Of a stretch of DNA of 64,000 nucleotides, positions 22,501-32,737 are shown piece by piece (position 1 is the first letter of the stretch; every line of letters starts with the position of its first letter). A program made the position numbers and the translations under genes. The stretch is from assembly GCA_022385805.1 (NCBI GenBank), contig MU277677.1, forward strand, positions 377,236 to 441,235, written 5' to 3'. A model generated the notes under the pieces. That model ran no database searches, had not been told where the DNA came from, and saw only the letters and a program-made list of their open reading frames with translations. Origin of the DNA: Pilatotrama ljubarskyi. Taxonomy: Eukaryota > Basidiomycota > Agaricomycetes > Polyporales > Polyporaceae.

Positions 22501-23642
22501 TGACGAAGGTGCACGTATGCAGTGTCGAGCTGGATGGCGCCAAGAGGATCATCGTGGGCGCCGCCACGCAGGCGGGCGCAATATCCCTGTGGGATCTCGA
22601 TACACGCGAGTGCCTGTTCATACTAGAGGGTCCATTCGGGGACGTCAACAGCTTGAAGATCTCTCCGGTCAGCACCACGCGATGTACGACGTGCGGCGAG
22701 CTCCCGATCGAGAACTTCTCTGTGACGTTCTCCGTGGGCCATATCGTTCAGTTCTACCGGGCTTACCTGACTCTGCCCACCCGACGATGCTCGTGTCCTA
22801 GGAACCTCCCCCAGCAGGCACCACGCTCCAGCTTGCTCACTCTCCGATCGAGAAGTGGGAGTAACGCGTCTATCGGTTCAGGAGCGAACACGCCTCGTTC
22901 GCGCTCCCGTATGCCTTCAATGTCCTCGACGCCTCCTAACGCATTCCCCGTTTCTGGGCACGGCATCCACTCAAGGAGGGCATCGGAGAAAGACAGCCTT
23001 CGTCGAAACTCGGAGACATTCTTCCTCAGCAGCCCTGACTACTACGAGTACGACACCCCGATCGGCCCGCAGGACGTCACGCCCGCGTCGAGCTTCCTCG
23101 CCTCACATCCTCAGCCGTCAATATGGCAGAGCCTTGTCGTCGTCCGCGTTGCCGATGCGACCGTGGAACGGGGCAGCTGGGACGTTGGACATGACAAGAT
23201 TGTAGGAATCAGACGGCGTCCCAGGCCACCGCTCCTCAAGCGCACGAACCACGACCCTAGGGCGCAGCTCCTCAGCGAACAGCCGTGTGGCCTGAGCGCG
23301 GCGTCGTTGGACAGGTGGGAGTTGTGGACGTTCGATCCTGCAGAGGGTCGACTGCAAGCGTCCCCTCTCATTGCATTGAGGCGCGATCCACCGTCGCCCC
23401 GCCGTCGGAAGCAGGAGGAGTCTGGCTCCCCGGGCCTTCCCAAGCGTAAGGTGGTTGTCCCGCGGCTCCACTTCACGAGAGTGACGCCGTTCCTGAGCAC
23501 TCCGGGGATCTGCGTAGCAGGGTTCGGTAACACCGTCGGAGTGTTCCGGTTCCATTGCGAGCGAAGTAGCATGAGCGGAACAGGTTCGCCTTCGAAGCCG
23601 CCGAAGGAGAGCAGGAATGCCAGGTGCGCGAAGGCCGAATGA
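19517..23642 (+). CDS. SCAP: SREBP cleavage-activating protein (sterol sensor/escort)
   Basis: Six exons (19517-19590, 19645-20407, 20466-20747, 20799-21050, 21101-21262, 21312-23642) give 1,287 residues. SCAP escorts the membrane-bound transcription factor SREBP from ER to Golgi when sterols (in fungi also oxygen) are low. An N-terminal helix (IRLILVSSVVITSLLFPAIA) precedes a large lumenal loop. The sterol-sensing domain runs through SVLSLFTYVAYTAF, DMVHSRIGLAFTGIVEIL and ELFPIIVVFIGVENM, then VKERVAQGLSHAG and VSIDIQRLELDEL, which match the canonical SCAP membrane region. A further helix lies near residue 530. The C-terminal half is a WD-repeat domain (FVIWRTDTQS, AVVEWDILSI, AISLWDLDTREC) that would bind SREBP. 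Intron 1 (54 nt) is a multiple of three without a stop; the spliced join reads FYRFGIHCATHQIRLI. Confidence 0.9.
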
Positions 23643-24206
23643 CTCTGGGACCATCTGGAGTATGCGTGATCTTGGGTGTATATGTATCTTACGGGGTTTT
23701 TGTATAATGACCGTGGCGAGATAGCCTATAACGTATACGTGATCTATCTGTTACTTATGTATAGTGCCGTTTGCATCTCCAATATTACAGCTCTGTACAT
23801 CATCCCACTCGTTCGATTTGTGGATCGGGGCTGGATTATTGTACGCATGCTTGCGTTTCCGGCCAAGCAGGAATTAAAGCTTGGGCTTGTGGTAGAAGAC
23901 GTACATTGGCCATTCTCCCCACGGACTTGGTACCATGCGGAAGCCTCGAAGCTCGAACCCGAGTGCCTTGTATATATCGCCACCTGTGATCAATGCCAAT
24001 GACGACGGTCGGTAAGAATCGCGAGTACACCGACGCTGTGCATACATTGCGGTGCGATGTCGTTGAGACAGCGATATGTTCGCCCCGTTCCGCCACCTGC
24101 ACCCGCAATACCAGTCAGCCGGGACAGCAAGATATGATGTGCATAGACAGAATCAGCTGCTCGCCTTTCTACGGACGGGCTCAAACAGATTGCGTGCAAT
24201 GCCCCT

Positions 24207-25379
24207 TAGGGTGGGGGGAGAAATCATTGTTAATTAACAGACGGTTTGTTAACACGGTTAATAACAGTTATAAACTGTTAGAAAGTGTGCGGCCCATTTT
24301 GGCCAGTGAGGAAGTGTGTAAAAGTAGGCGCTTCTTTGACTTGTCCTGGTACTCCTACCAAACTTTCGGTAGGGCACGGTGAAATAGGTTCGGGGTCCTG
24401 ATTGACCGCTGTAATTCACAGGCGCCAGCGCGTGACCGCGAGAATGACCGGCCAGGGGGTGTAAATGACCGTCAATTACGACTGGGCCGATTGACGGTGA
24501 ATTCCGCATAATTCAGGTGAATTGAGGTATTCGACAGCGACGCACATTCATTCTGACGGTTCGAGAGGCTCTTGTGTCATACATCCATATGTCCAGGCAG
24601 CAGCTATCACTTTCAGACTGTGCCAGTGCTCTCGGCGACTCGGAGCGCTGAGGGCTAAGCGCCTAGCTAGAGTGAGAGAGTGAGTTCGACGATGGATGGG
24701 AGAGTCGAGAGCAGCACCGTAGTGTCTCGTCATCATCAGCTCCCGAGAATGCACGTTTACCCTGCACAATCTCGAAGTACAATGCATTTTTGGGCTGCCA
24801 CGGGCCCGTGTGTCGCAATCCTAATTCACCCTGATTCACCTTGTGTTTTGAGGGGCATCCTGATTCACACCTAATTTACCGTGAATGACATGGGTAAATT
24901 AGCCCGAAGCTAATTAGCTCGGCCAAAATCACCGTGCCCTAACTTTCGGGGCTCGTATGGTGACCAAGGCATTGCCCTGGGTTTCCTGAATGACATTATA
25001 TTGCTCAACTGCACCTCCTGTCGGTATGCCTAGGTTGGTAGTTGCATTGCGAGTCGCGACGAAAGAGGCGTGATGCAGAGCGGGGAGGTGGCCCAAGTTC
25101 AGGATCGACGAGGGCGCAGGCATGTCATGTGCGCAGCTAAGTTCGCTCTCTTTCGGCACGCAGCCCAGAGGCACTGCCAATGTTTGTGACAACTCAGATG
25201 ATGTCTAGCCGTGTCGATGGGACATGGCGGACATCCCAAGTCCTGCCAGGCCAGCCTATGGGCGCTTCGTAGAGCAGTTGTTAAAAAACAGTTAATAATA
25301 CCTGTTAACAATGGCTTATGGGGACCCGGTAGTTATTAACTGTTGGTTAAGAAGTCTGGGACTTTCTCACGGCACCCTA
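24207..25379. mobile_element. hAT-type non-autonomous element (outer)
   Basis: The ends are inverted repeats starting TAGGGTG, with partial similarity continuing (GAGAAA about 8-10 bases in on both sides). The flanks carry a perfect 8-bp target-site duplication ATGCCCCT (24199-24206 and 25380-25387), the length typical of hAT transposons. Subterminal clusters of GTTAA/TTAAC motifs lie inside both ends (24229-24285 and 25277-25350), a common arrangement of hAT transposase binding sites. No intact transposase is present. Without the nested element it would be about 593 bp. Confidence 0.85.
24370..24941. mobile_element. hAT-type MITE (inner, nested)
   Basis: This 572-bp element has 13-bp perfect inverted termini (TAGGGCACGGTGA...TCACCGTGCCCTA). 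It is flanked by a perfect 8-bp target-site duplication ACTTTCGG (24362-24369 and 24942-24949). Subterminal repeats of an AATTCACC/GGTGAATT motif occur near both ends. There is no coding capacity. It lies wholly inside the outer element, so it inserted later. The terminal sequence differs from the outer element beyond TAGGG, so the two are different families. Confidence 0.9.
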
Positions 25380-26686
25380 ATGCCCCTACCCTGGTAACCG
25401 CGGCGGACCATAGCTGTACGAAGCCACCAATGGTCATGCTTTCCCTGTAGCACGGACATAGCTCAAGGCTGGCTGCCGTGTAGTCCTACAAGGAGCAACA
25501 CACCTTTGGCCCGATGCACTGCGCGACGAAGTGAGGGGATACCTCTCCCATCTAAAGATCTCGGAGTTGAGTAGTATGCGTCAACAATGCTCAAAGATAC
25601 TCCGTACGGCGTGTCGAGTGTACGCTTTTCCCTCCTCTGACAGTGCCTCGGTGAACGGGGAATTGAGCTTGGCATGTTGTTCCTTCCTACAGCAAGAGCA
25701 TCAACAACCAGTCGATCCTACAAGTGCACCGTTGGTGTTGTATATACGGGAGGGCGGGCTCGACTCCAGGGGGCGTCCATGTCATGAAGCCCACGAGTTT
25801 GTCGTCTTCCTGAGCAATCCAGAACTCCCCCCACTTGGTTCCTTCACGGATCATTCCCCGGGCGAGGTGGTGGTGTATGGACATGTTCGCCCCACACAGC
25901 GCATGCATGCACGCATCTCAACACGGAAAGTGATTGCCTACTTGAAACGGCGGTGTCAAGAGCATCTGCAGAAATCTACTAACCGTCTCTCATGACATCG
26001 ACCATGAGTCCTACGGCATTATCGACGACTTCATCTGTTTCGGATCCCCTTTCAGTATATACGTCTAGTAGTGAGCATGAGTAACGTTGATACCGGAGGG
26101 CGTCAGAGAGCGTTGCACCGTGATACCCAGCATACCGATGAGTGGAATAACGGATATACGAAGAGCACTGGCAGGTCGGCCACGGCGCAGACTCAACGGC
26201 TCTGAAAGAGTAAGGGGACAGCGCACAAGCAGGAAAATCCCTTCACTTCACTGTCAAGCACACCTTTTGCATGGATCTCAAATGTCCGAGCGCCGATGTT
26301 TGAGCCTACAGTCATCCACCATCGTCTGATGTGGAACGGGTCCGCGCAGCACTCCGTCCATTGAGCGGGATTCTTGACTCTATGGTAAGCCATGATGGAT
26401 GACAGCTTTGTAAACGCAACTTCGATGACGGAAGCAGGACATTTCTCAATCGGAGAGTGACCGCATCTGCACTGAAGTAAAGAGGCATCAACTGGTCGTC
26501 GCAGGCTCATTGGGAGGTGGTGCATCGCCGCTCCAGAAAGATGAGATTGACAGCGGCCCAGCGATTGAGACCCGCCAAGACCTAGACCGCAGACCGTCGT
26601 CCATGAGTTCATAATTATTCCAAAGGCAAGTAGCCCAGAGAGTGCATAGTCCGGAGAAGACACGGTGAATGAGTCATCGTCGACGA

Positions 26687-26706
26687 AGAGAGAGAGAGAG
26701 AGAGAG
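26687..26706. repeat. (GA)n microsatellite
   Basis: About ten uninterrupted GA dinucleotide units. Confidence 0.85.
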
Positions 26707-27944
26707 AAAAACAGTTTCGGCCATCGGAGTTGGGGCGGGCGCTACCCCGGAGAGCGCCGCTCGTCAACATCGGATCAACCGCGAGTCCTACATAGAGGAC
26801 CCCATGTACAGCGTACACTTCGCCCAGGGGCGCCTGCGGCACACGCATCTAGGAAGAACCAGAGCAATTCACACATTGTCAGGTAGGTTTATGAGGTCCC
26901 AGTACAGCAGCATGCATGGTAATCTAGTGCACATCCGATCCTGAGGCCGCGCTCGGGCACCTTCTGCGGTGGACAAGGGCAGGGAGCATAGGCCTAGGGT
27001 GAACTGCAGGAGATGGGCATGAGCATGTGAATGCGTGGTGGCGCGGGAGGAGGGCAGGCTTGTCCGGCAGTGGCGATGGTAAACACCCAACGGGGTGCAA
27101 CGCACAGACACATACCTACAAGCAGTGTAGGCGGCCCACAGGGCCATCCTGCAGGTACTCGCCAGACCGCCTACTAAGTATCGGCGGTCGCGGAGACTAT
27201 CCAGTTCCGCTTGGCTGTGGAGGAGGAGAAGCAGGGTTTCTGCACAGAGTGCAAAGACTTCGGCGACGTAGTCCGCGAAGAGCGTCAGCACGGAGTCCGG
27301 TGTGCCGAGCAGGACATCGAGGAAGGCAACGGATGACAGCCTGTGGTGCAGCTTGGACAACGTATTGCTGGGCAATAATCTGAGTGCCGAGCAAGGACAC
27401 TGCTCCCGTTTTGAGCTCCGAGCCAGCCAGCCTCCACTCGCATAGTGATTTCAGTGAAGGACCGATGATGTTCCTCTGGATGCACACAGGGAGACAAAGC
27501 GCAGGATGGAGAGCAAGGGTAGCAAGGACGAGGATGCACTCCTGATAATCATACAGTACTCGCGAGCGGGCGAGTCCAGTTCATTGGAGTATAGCGTATG
27601 AATAACACCTGCTTGGTAGAATCTGTGGACGACGTGGCCGACTACAATAGTGGGGACGCAGCATTGGCTGTCATTCTATACAGATTCGAGTGCCAAGGCT
27701 GCTGCAGCGCTGATCACAGCCGAAATGCAGGCGACGTGGACTCGAGGCGCCCGTATCGTCGCTGTCATCCGCAGCGGCAAGGAGCCATCCAGCCCCTTGC
27801 ACTCCCTCAATGGCAGCCAAAACGTACAGGGCTGCATGGGAGCTACGCCCGGATGTACTAAAGAGTGCTGAATGGGATAAAGCGACGCTGGACAGCTGTA
27901 GGGCCCTTTGAGACGTCTATGGCTGACGGTGCAATCATCCCTCG

Positions 27945-28016
27945 CAGGGGCATCCGTGTGATGACGGGCATCTGTTCTGCGACAGGCATCTGTTCTACGA
28001 CAGGCATCCGCTCTAC
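27945..28016. repeat. 18-bp tandem repeat, four units
   Basis: Four consecutive 18-bp units of the form GACAGGCATCTGTTCTAC with a few substitutions (units start at 27945, 27963, 27981 and 27999). The period is a multiple of three and remains open on the minus strand (TDACRR-type repeats), but no gene is established here. Confidence 0.75.
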
Positions 28017-28746
28017 GGCGGGACGTGAGAAGCGAGCCTGATGTACTTACGTTCTCGTTCTTGAAGTCGATCCGAAAGCGAAGTCGGATGCGAGCGCAGA
28101 AGTTCGAAGTTGTCGAGGAAGTTCGGTCGTTGAGAGAGTCGAAGACGAGCTCTGTTCCAAGAGGCATACGCTGATTATTCTACTCAGTACCTGCAGCTGG
28201 CAAGCGCCGCTCTCCGAATCCATCAATCTCCTGGGCAAACGTCACGAAGTGAAGGCATAATCTGCTTCAAAACGAAGTCATCAGTAAGCCTCACTGTTCT
28301 GGTTGCGATACATACGCATAATGCATGCCTTCTGAGCTTGTGTTATGCCCTATCATGCCATTGGTACCGTATGGGGTGGGCCGACTCAGTGCGGGCGTTT
28401 ACAAGATTGTGCTCCGTGGCAGTGCTGCGCCTCAGATTCACGGCACTCTTTATGTAAATGGTGCCACCACTAGGCCACGGCAACTGCAATCCCTCACATT
28501 GTATTCTCGTATTCCTTGATCTCCTTTGCCTTCTCCAGCTGGGGTTCTGCTGCGGGGCTGGCATCAACTGTAGCAAGTAGTCTTGCACCAAGCAATCGAC
28601 CTCAGCAGACTGGCATCTCGAGCCTTGTTCATCGCACTGAGAGGTCCCGCTGACCGCTGGGTCCTCGAATTCTGCATCCAGAATCACCATCGGGGAAACA
28701 CGAACACGCTTGAGAATAACCTGTCCGACTCAAGGGCGCAGCTCCG

Positions 28747-30330
28747 ATGCAGCTCAGCGTGGTCAATCAGACCACGGGCACTCTCTCGCTGGAGCTGGGC
28801 CCTCGCGAGGCAACTTGGACTCACTTACTGTCCCCCTCGGCTTTTGTAACGACGTCAGTCAGTCCAGGCTCAAACAGCATCCGGGCCACGGCGACAGGAC
28901 AGAATGAAACCGAGAAGTCTTTCGAGCTAGGCAACAGACTCACTGTCGTCATCCCTCTTACCTTCGGAGCTAAATGGAAGACCGTTTGTGTCCCGGACGG
29001 TTGCCCATGGCGTGTCTACCGCAGTAGGGTAGGTCAAATCACAGTATATATCCTGTCATTCTGTGTCAGTCCATAACTTATTTGGATAGATCTCCCGACG
29101 GCACCATAGACTGACCATATTTCCTCGTCGGGACCTTGCCAGTTTCCTCTCCGAAATGCCAGACTCGCTCCCGCTCTCTTCTCTGACCCTCCCAGGTGGG
29201 TACGTCAACCGCTAGCGCCCCAGCATAGCCTGACCGCAGTACTATAGGGACCCATGATACGTGAGTGACGCTTGTCCAGGCGCTCTACCAGCTCGCCCTA
29301 AGCTCCTTGAGCAGCATGGCATTCTACGGCTGGCCAATATCTCAGTGTCAACTGCCCGAGACACCTCTGGACCTACAGCTCCACTCCGGCATACGTGTCC
29401 TGGACGTCCGGCTCGCCGTCGTCAATGGCCGCCTCATTGCGTACCACGGCATCTTCCCCGAACGCACGCCCTTCCAAGATATCTTAAGCACCGTACACGC
29501 CTTCCTCACCGCCCCCCGGACCTGCCGCGAGACGTTGGTCATGTCGATCAAGCAGGAGGACTTCAACAAGACACCGCTCCCACTGTTCTCGCAGCTCGCG
29601 CACGACGAGATGGCGAACGGGCCGGGCGGGATGGCCATGTGGTTCCTGCAGAACCGCATCCCGACGCTCGGGGAGGTGCGCGGGCGGGTCATACTCCTCA
29701 GTCGGTTCGGAGGTGACGGCAGCGGGTGGGAGGGCGGCTTGGAAGGCTTGGGCATCCATCCGACGGCCTGGCCGGATAGCGAAAAGGACGGCTTCACATG
29801 GACGCTGAAGGACACGCTCGTGCGCACGCATGACTGGTATGCGTCCGCCCGCATTGCTTCACATGGTATAGGAACTCAACGTGCCATGGAGCAGGTATAG
29901 CATACCGTCCTTTCTTGCAATTCCCGAGAAGACCGAGCTCGCGACGCAGATACTCCTCCCGCCGCCAAATGACCCGCCGTTTCCGGTGCTCAACATTACC
30001 TTCTTCTCCGCAGCGTCTTTCCCGCTCGCCTTTCCGCCTCTTGTGGCGAAAGGCTTCGGCTGGCCGAAGTGGGGGCTCGGAGTAGAAGGCGTGAACGGGC
30101 GGGTCGGGAAGTGGCTGCTGGATCAGCTGAGCGGCGACGTCGCGGCTTCCAAGAAGCGCGGGAAGAGGAGACAGGAGGGTCCAGAACAACAGGGAAGAGC
30201 GGAAGATGTGAGGATACGTGGATGGGCGTTCATGGACTACTATGCGGAGCCAGAGTATGCCGCGGTCGTGCCGTTATTGGTCGAGTGTAATTACAGAGGA
30301 CGGAAGAAGGGCGAGGAGGGCTGGGAGTAG
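28747..30330 (+). CDS. PI-PLC X-domain phosphodiesterase-like protein
   Basis: Five exons (28747-29028, 29090-29195, 29248-29260, 29315-29836, 29895-30330) give 452 residues. An N-terminal beta-rich region (SVVNQTTGTLSLELGP) of about 100 residues precedes a phosphatidylinositol-specific phospholipase C X-type TIM barrel: SLTLPGTHDTMAFYGWP with the first catalytic histidine in THD, LHSGIRVLDVRL, then AYHGIFPERTPFQDIL with the second histidine, LVMSIKQEDF and RGRVILLSRF. The catalytic histidine is encoded by a 13-nt exon. No signal peptide is evident. Fungal and bacterial relatives cleave phosphoinositides or related phosphodiesters; the substrate here is not determined. The tail ends with a basic Gly/Lys/Arg linker and FMDYYAEPEYAAVVPLLVE. 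Confidence 0.88.
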
Positions 30331-30481
30331 CCGATGCCGCTCGGACGGATCCCTGGATATATAATATGATACCGGTACCCTGTTGCGTCTAATATCCGAT
30401 AGCATCTGCGAGTACGTGTATACAACCAGACGAATGTCCGTTCAACAAGCAGTGTGTCCCAACTTTACCTCCGGAGTTGCC

Positions 30482-31663
30482 CTACGACGCCCCCATGATG
30501 TCGTCGTCCATCTTCCCATCCTTGCGGAGGTGCCAGTTGTAGAAGTGGCTGGCCGCGACACCTTGCCAATGGTCGAGCGCGTCCATTGCGGCCTTGCCCC
30601 AGTCGAAGGTCTCGTGCTCCGCATGGTCTGCGGGTCCGTCGATGAACCTTACGAGCTGCGCGTTCTTCTCCAGGATGAAGCCCTCCCGAATGCCGTTTTG
30701 GATGAGCTCGCGCAGCGGGTCGTAGAAATTGCGTATGTTCAATACAATTACCGCTGGGAAGCGAGTGGGACGGCTATTAGCAGACTTGGTTGCGCGCAGA
30801 GGAGGCTGGGCTCGGGACCTACGTTTGCTGTGGATGCCCACTTGTGACCAACATATAACTTCGAGCAGCTGCAGTGGTCATAGGTATTTGGTGAGCGCAG
30901 AGCGCAGCCAGGATGAGATACTCACTTCCTCGAATGTACCATAACCTCCGGGGAGACCGATAAACCCGCAGGAGCGTTTCGCCATCTCCGCTTTACGTTC
31001 ATGCATAGAGTTCACTACAATCTATTGCCCCATTCAGCATGGCGGCATGCAAGATAAGATGGGCGTACTTACTACTTCCGTCTGCGGTGCCCCACGAGCA
31101 AAGTATGATGAACAGGCTCAGCCACCGCGCGCAGCTCCGACAGCAGCCTGGGCTCTACTCACCTTCTCCCGACCCTTCTCCTTAACCTGTATATGCGGCT
31201 TGTGTATGCCCTTGGACTGGTCGATCTCGCCTCCCGCGGCGATCATCGCGAACGGGGTGACCCCGGTGACGTCGCCACCAGCCTCGAGTACTGCGCCCGA
31301 GACGGCACCCATGATCCCGGCGGACCCTCCTCCATAGACGAGACCTCTCTTCGACTCCGCAATAGCTTTGCCTAACGCTACACGACGACCCGCTCGTCAG
31401 GACATCAATCTGGGATGATCGCGCGCGTCCATAGACTTACACTTGGCTGCATTGATGAACGCGGGGCTCTTCCCAGTAGACGATCCGCAGAAGACGGCAA
31501 CCGCGCGGGTTTCGGGATCGGTCTGCTGTGCGGTCATGTTGAACTTCACGTCGAACGGGGAGGAGATGTTGACGGCGGCGGTTCTAGCGTCGCGCGCGCA
31601 TGTCTTTTTGCGAGTGGGGCCGCGCTGGAACCACGAGCTGAGGCTGCTCATTGATTGAGTCAT
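30482..31663 (-). CDS. LOG-family cytokinin riboside 5'-monophosphate phosphoribohydrolase
   Basis: LOG enzymes release free cytokinin base from its ribotide; in fungi the reaction may act on AMP-like nucleotides. Exon 1 from ATG 31663 includes [16 protein letters not shown]. Next come [20 protein letters not shown] and [19 protein letters not shown], then [18 protein letters not shown] and the signature [10 protein letters not shown]. The final exon holds [32 protein letters not shown] and a tail ending DDIMGAS. The GGG and PGGxGTxxE motifs form the nucleotide and active site. Four or so short introns are present. The first ~40 residues (rich in basic residues) precede the domain and could be a targeting or leader extension. 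Confidence 0.92.
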
Positions 31664-32112
31664 CGCCGGATCTTCTTCGACCCCGCGCTCGCCTCCTCGA
31701 GGTCAAGACAGAGACGGGGGCTGCAAGACGGGAGGAAGTGCGTGATGTGCACGGTCGCGTATGGCCATGATGGGCAGAGGCAGTACTTGTGGTAGTGGTA
31801 CGACTGCGGTTCAGGCTTCAGGGACGCAGAAGTACTTGGGCCTCACCCCGGCTAGCGGCATCGGGCGCTCAAGATCGTCGTGCACGACGACGTTGCGGGC
31901 AAGGCAACCCCGCAAGTATTGGGAGATGCCCGCTTGGTTCATGGGATATAGGGAGAAGAAGGAAGGGTTGGCGAAGATCACGGTTGCATTAAGTGCGACA
32001 ACAGGTATGAGGTACAGCTTCTTTCAAGGACGTCCCACAAATCGTCCTACATCCAAGCGATGACTTGTTCGTATACACCGGCCCAATACACCTAGCTGAT
32101 GAACAAAATTCG
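31664..32112. other. LOG upstream / NTF2 downstream region
   Basis: About 450 bases between the 5' end of the LOG gene and the 3' end of NTF2, both on the minus strand. The stretch must contain the LOG promoter and the NTF2 3' UTR. Open frames here lack conserved features. Confidence 0.45.
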
Positions 32113-32737
32113 CTACGCGCCGTAGTTGAGACGGAAGATGTCGTTGTAGCTGAGCAGGCGCGTGAACATTCGGTACCGGGAAAGGGCAGAGGGAGTGGAC
32201 GTACACATAGTAGCTCGCACCATCGGGTATCAACTGGAAGACCTGGCTGAACTGGAGAGGGTTCGTGCTGTCATCGACCTGGAATTTGAAGCCCAGTAAA
32301 CCTCAGCATGCAAGCCCCGCAGCACGATCAAAGAGACGCACCACCAAGAGACCCGTAACGCTAACGATCATGCTCGCGATAGATGGGGACGACGGTTGCG
32401 CATCGAGCGTGGTGATCTTATGCTGCACTTTCTCGAAGGGCAGGGACTTGCACAGGCCTGTCAGATCGTAGACAGACAAGCGTACGGCACACTGCGACTC
32501 ACCGTCAGCTTCTCCGCGATAGCAGCAGCACCAAGGATCGGTGTGCCCTCCCAGGTCAGCATGGAGTTGTCGCGCTACCGAGGGGAATGGACGACTTGGT
32601 CAGATCTCGACGATTGTGTGCCGGACGCGAAGGATCCTAGGACGCACGTAGAGGCTCTGGAGACCCCCGCGGTTCGTGTCGAACGTGGTGTAGTAGAAGT
32701 CGGTGAACTGCTTCGCGACGGCGTTGATGTCTGCCAT
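32113..32737 (-). CDS. NTF2: nuclear transport factor 2
   Basis: NTF2 carries Ran-GDP into the nucleus. The start at 32737 gives MADINAVAKQFTDFYYTTFD and NRGGLQSLY. Later exons give NSMLTWEGTPILGAAAIAEK, LPFEKVQHKITTLDAQPS and PLQFSQVFQLIPDGASYYV, and the last exon gives NDIFRLNYGA followed by stop at 32113. The total is about 124 residues, the normal NTF2 length, with its cone-shaped alpha+beta fold. Four or five short introns are present. It is divergent from the gene at 33094. Confidence 0.95.

Larger units (their letters stand above)
23874..26133 (-). pseudogene. GNAT N-acetyltransferase gene broken by a transposon
   Basis: Exons read on the minus strand as DVYTERGSETDEVVDNAV, then DACMHALCGANMSIHHH, EGTKWGEFWIAQEDDKLVGF, KLNSPFTEALSEEGKAYTR, MGEVSPHFVAQCIGPK and HDHWWLRTAMVRRGYQGRGI, joined by ordinary 55-70 nt introns. 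The last block ends in the acetyl-CoA loop (QGRGI). There the outer hAT element (24207-25379) is inserted. Beyond it the frame resumes as ARNLFEP, VAERGEHIAVSTTSHRN and KALGFELRGFRMVPSPWGEW, with stop at 23874. In the last exon an extra AT/TA dinucleotide at about 23971-23977 shifts the frame between VAIY and KALGF. The 5' end (ATG 26133) is tentative, because the proposed first intron would be only 29 nt. The GNAT fold is certain; the substrate is unknown. Confidence 0.8.
26134..28746. other. accessory region without a recognisable intact gene
   Basis: About 2.6 kb. Open frames up to ~165 residues occur on the minus strand (26193-26663, 26869-27375, 27676-28167) but show no conserved motif or consistent splicing. 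On the minus strand at about 28260-28060 an exon-like pair (FVTFAQEIDGFGERRLPAA, 39-nt gap with GT...AG, ELVFDSLNDRTSSTTSNF) suggests remains of a protein-coding gene that I cannot identify. Microsatellite and tandem repeats are listed separately. The region looks decayed. Confidence 0.4.

Noticed and set aside
24362..24949. Inner element considered as a continuation or terminal part of the outer element
   Set aside because: It has its own perfect termini and its own distinct 8-bp duplication, so it is an independent insertion.
26193..27375. Minus-strand frames as membrane protein exons
   Set aside because: Some hydrophobic segments are present (LLAFGIIMNSW, ALCAETLLLLLHS), but no splice model joins them and no family is recognised.
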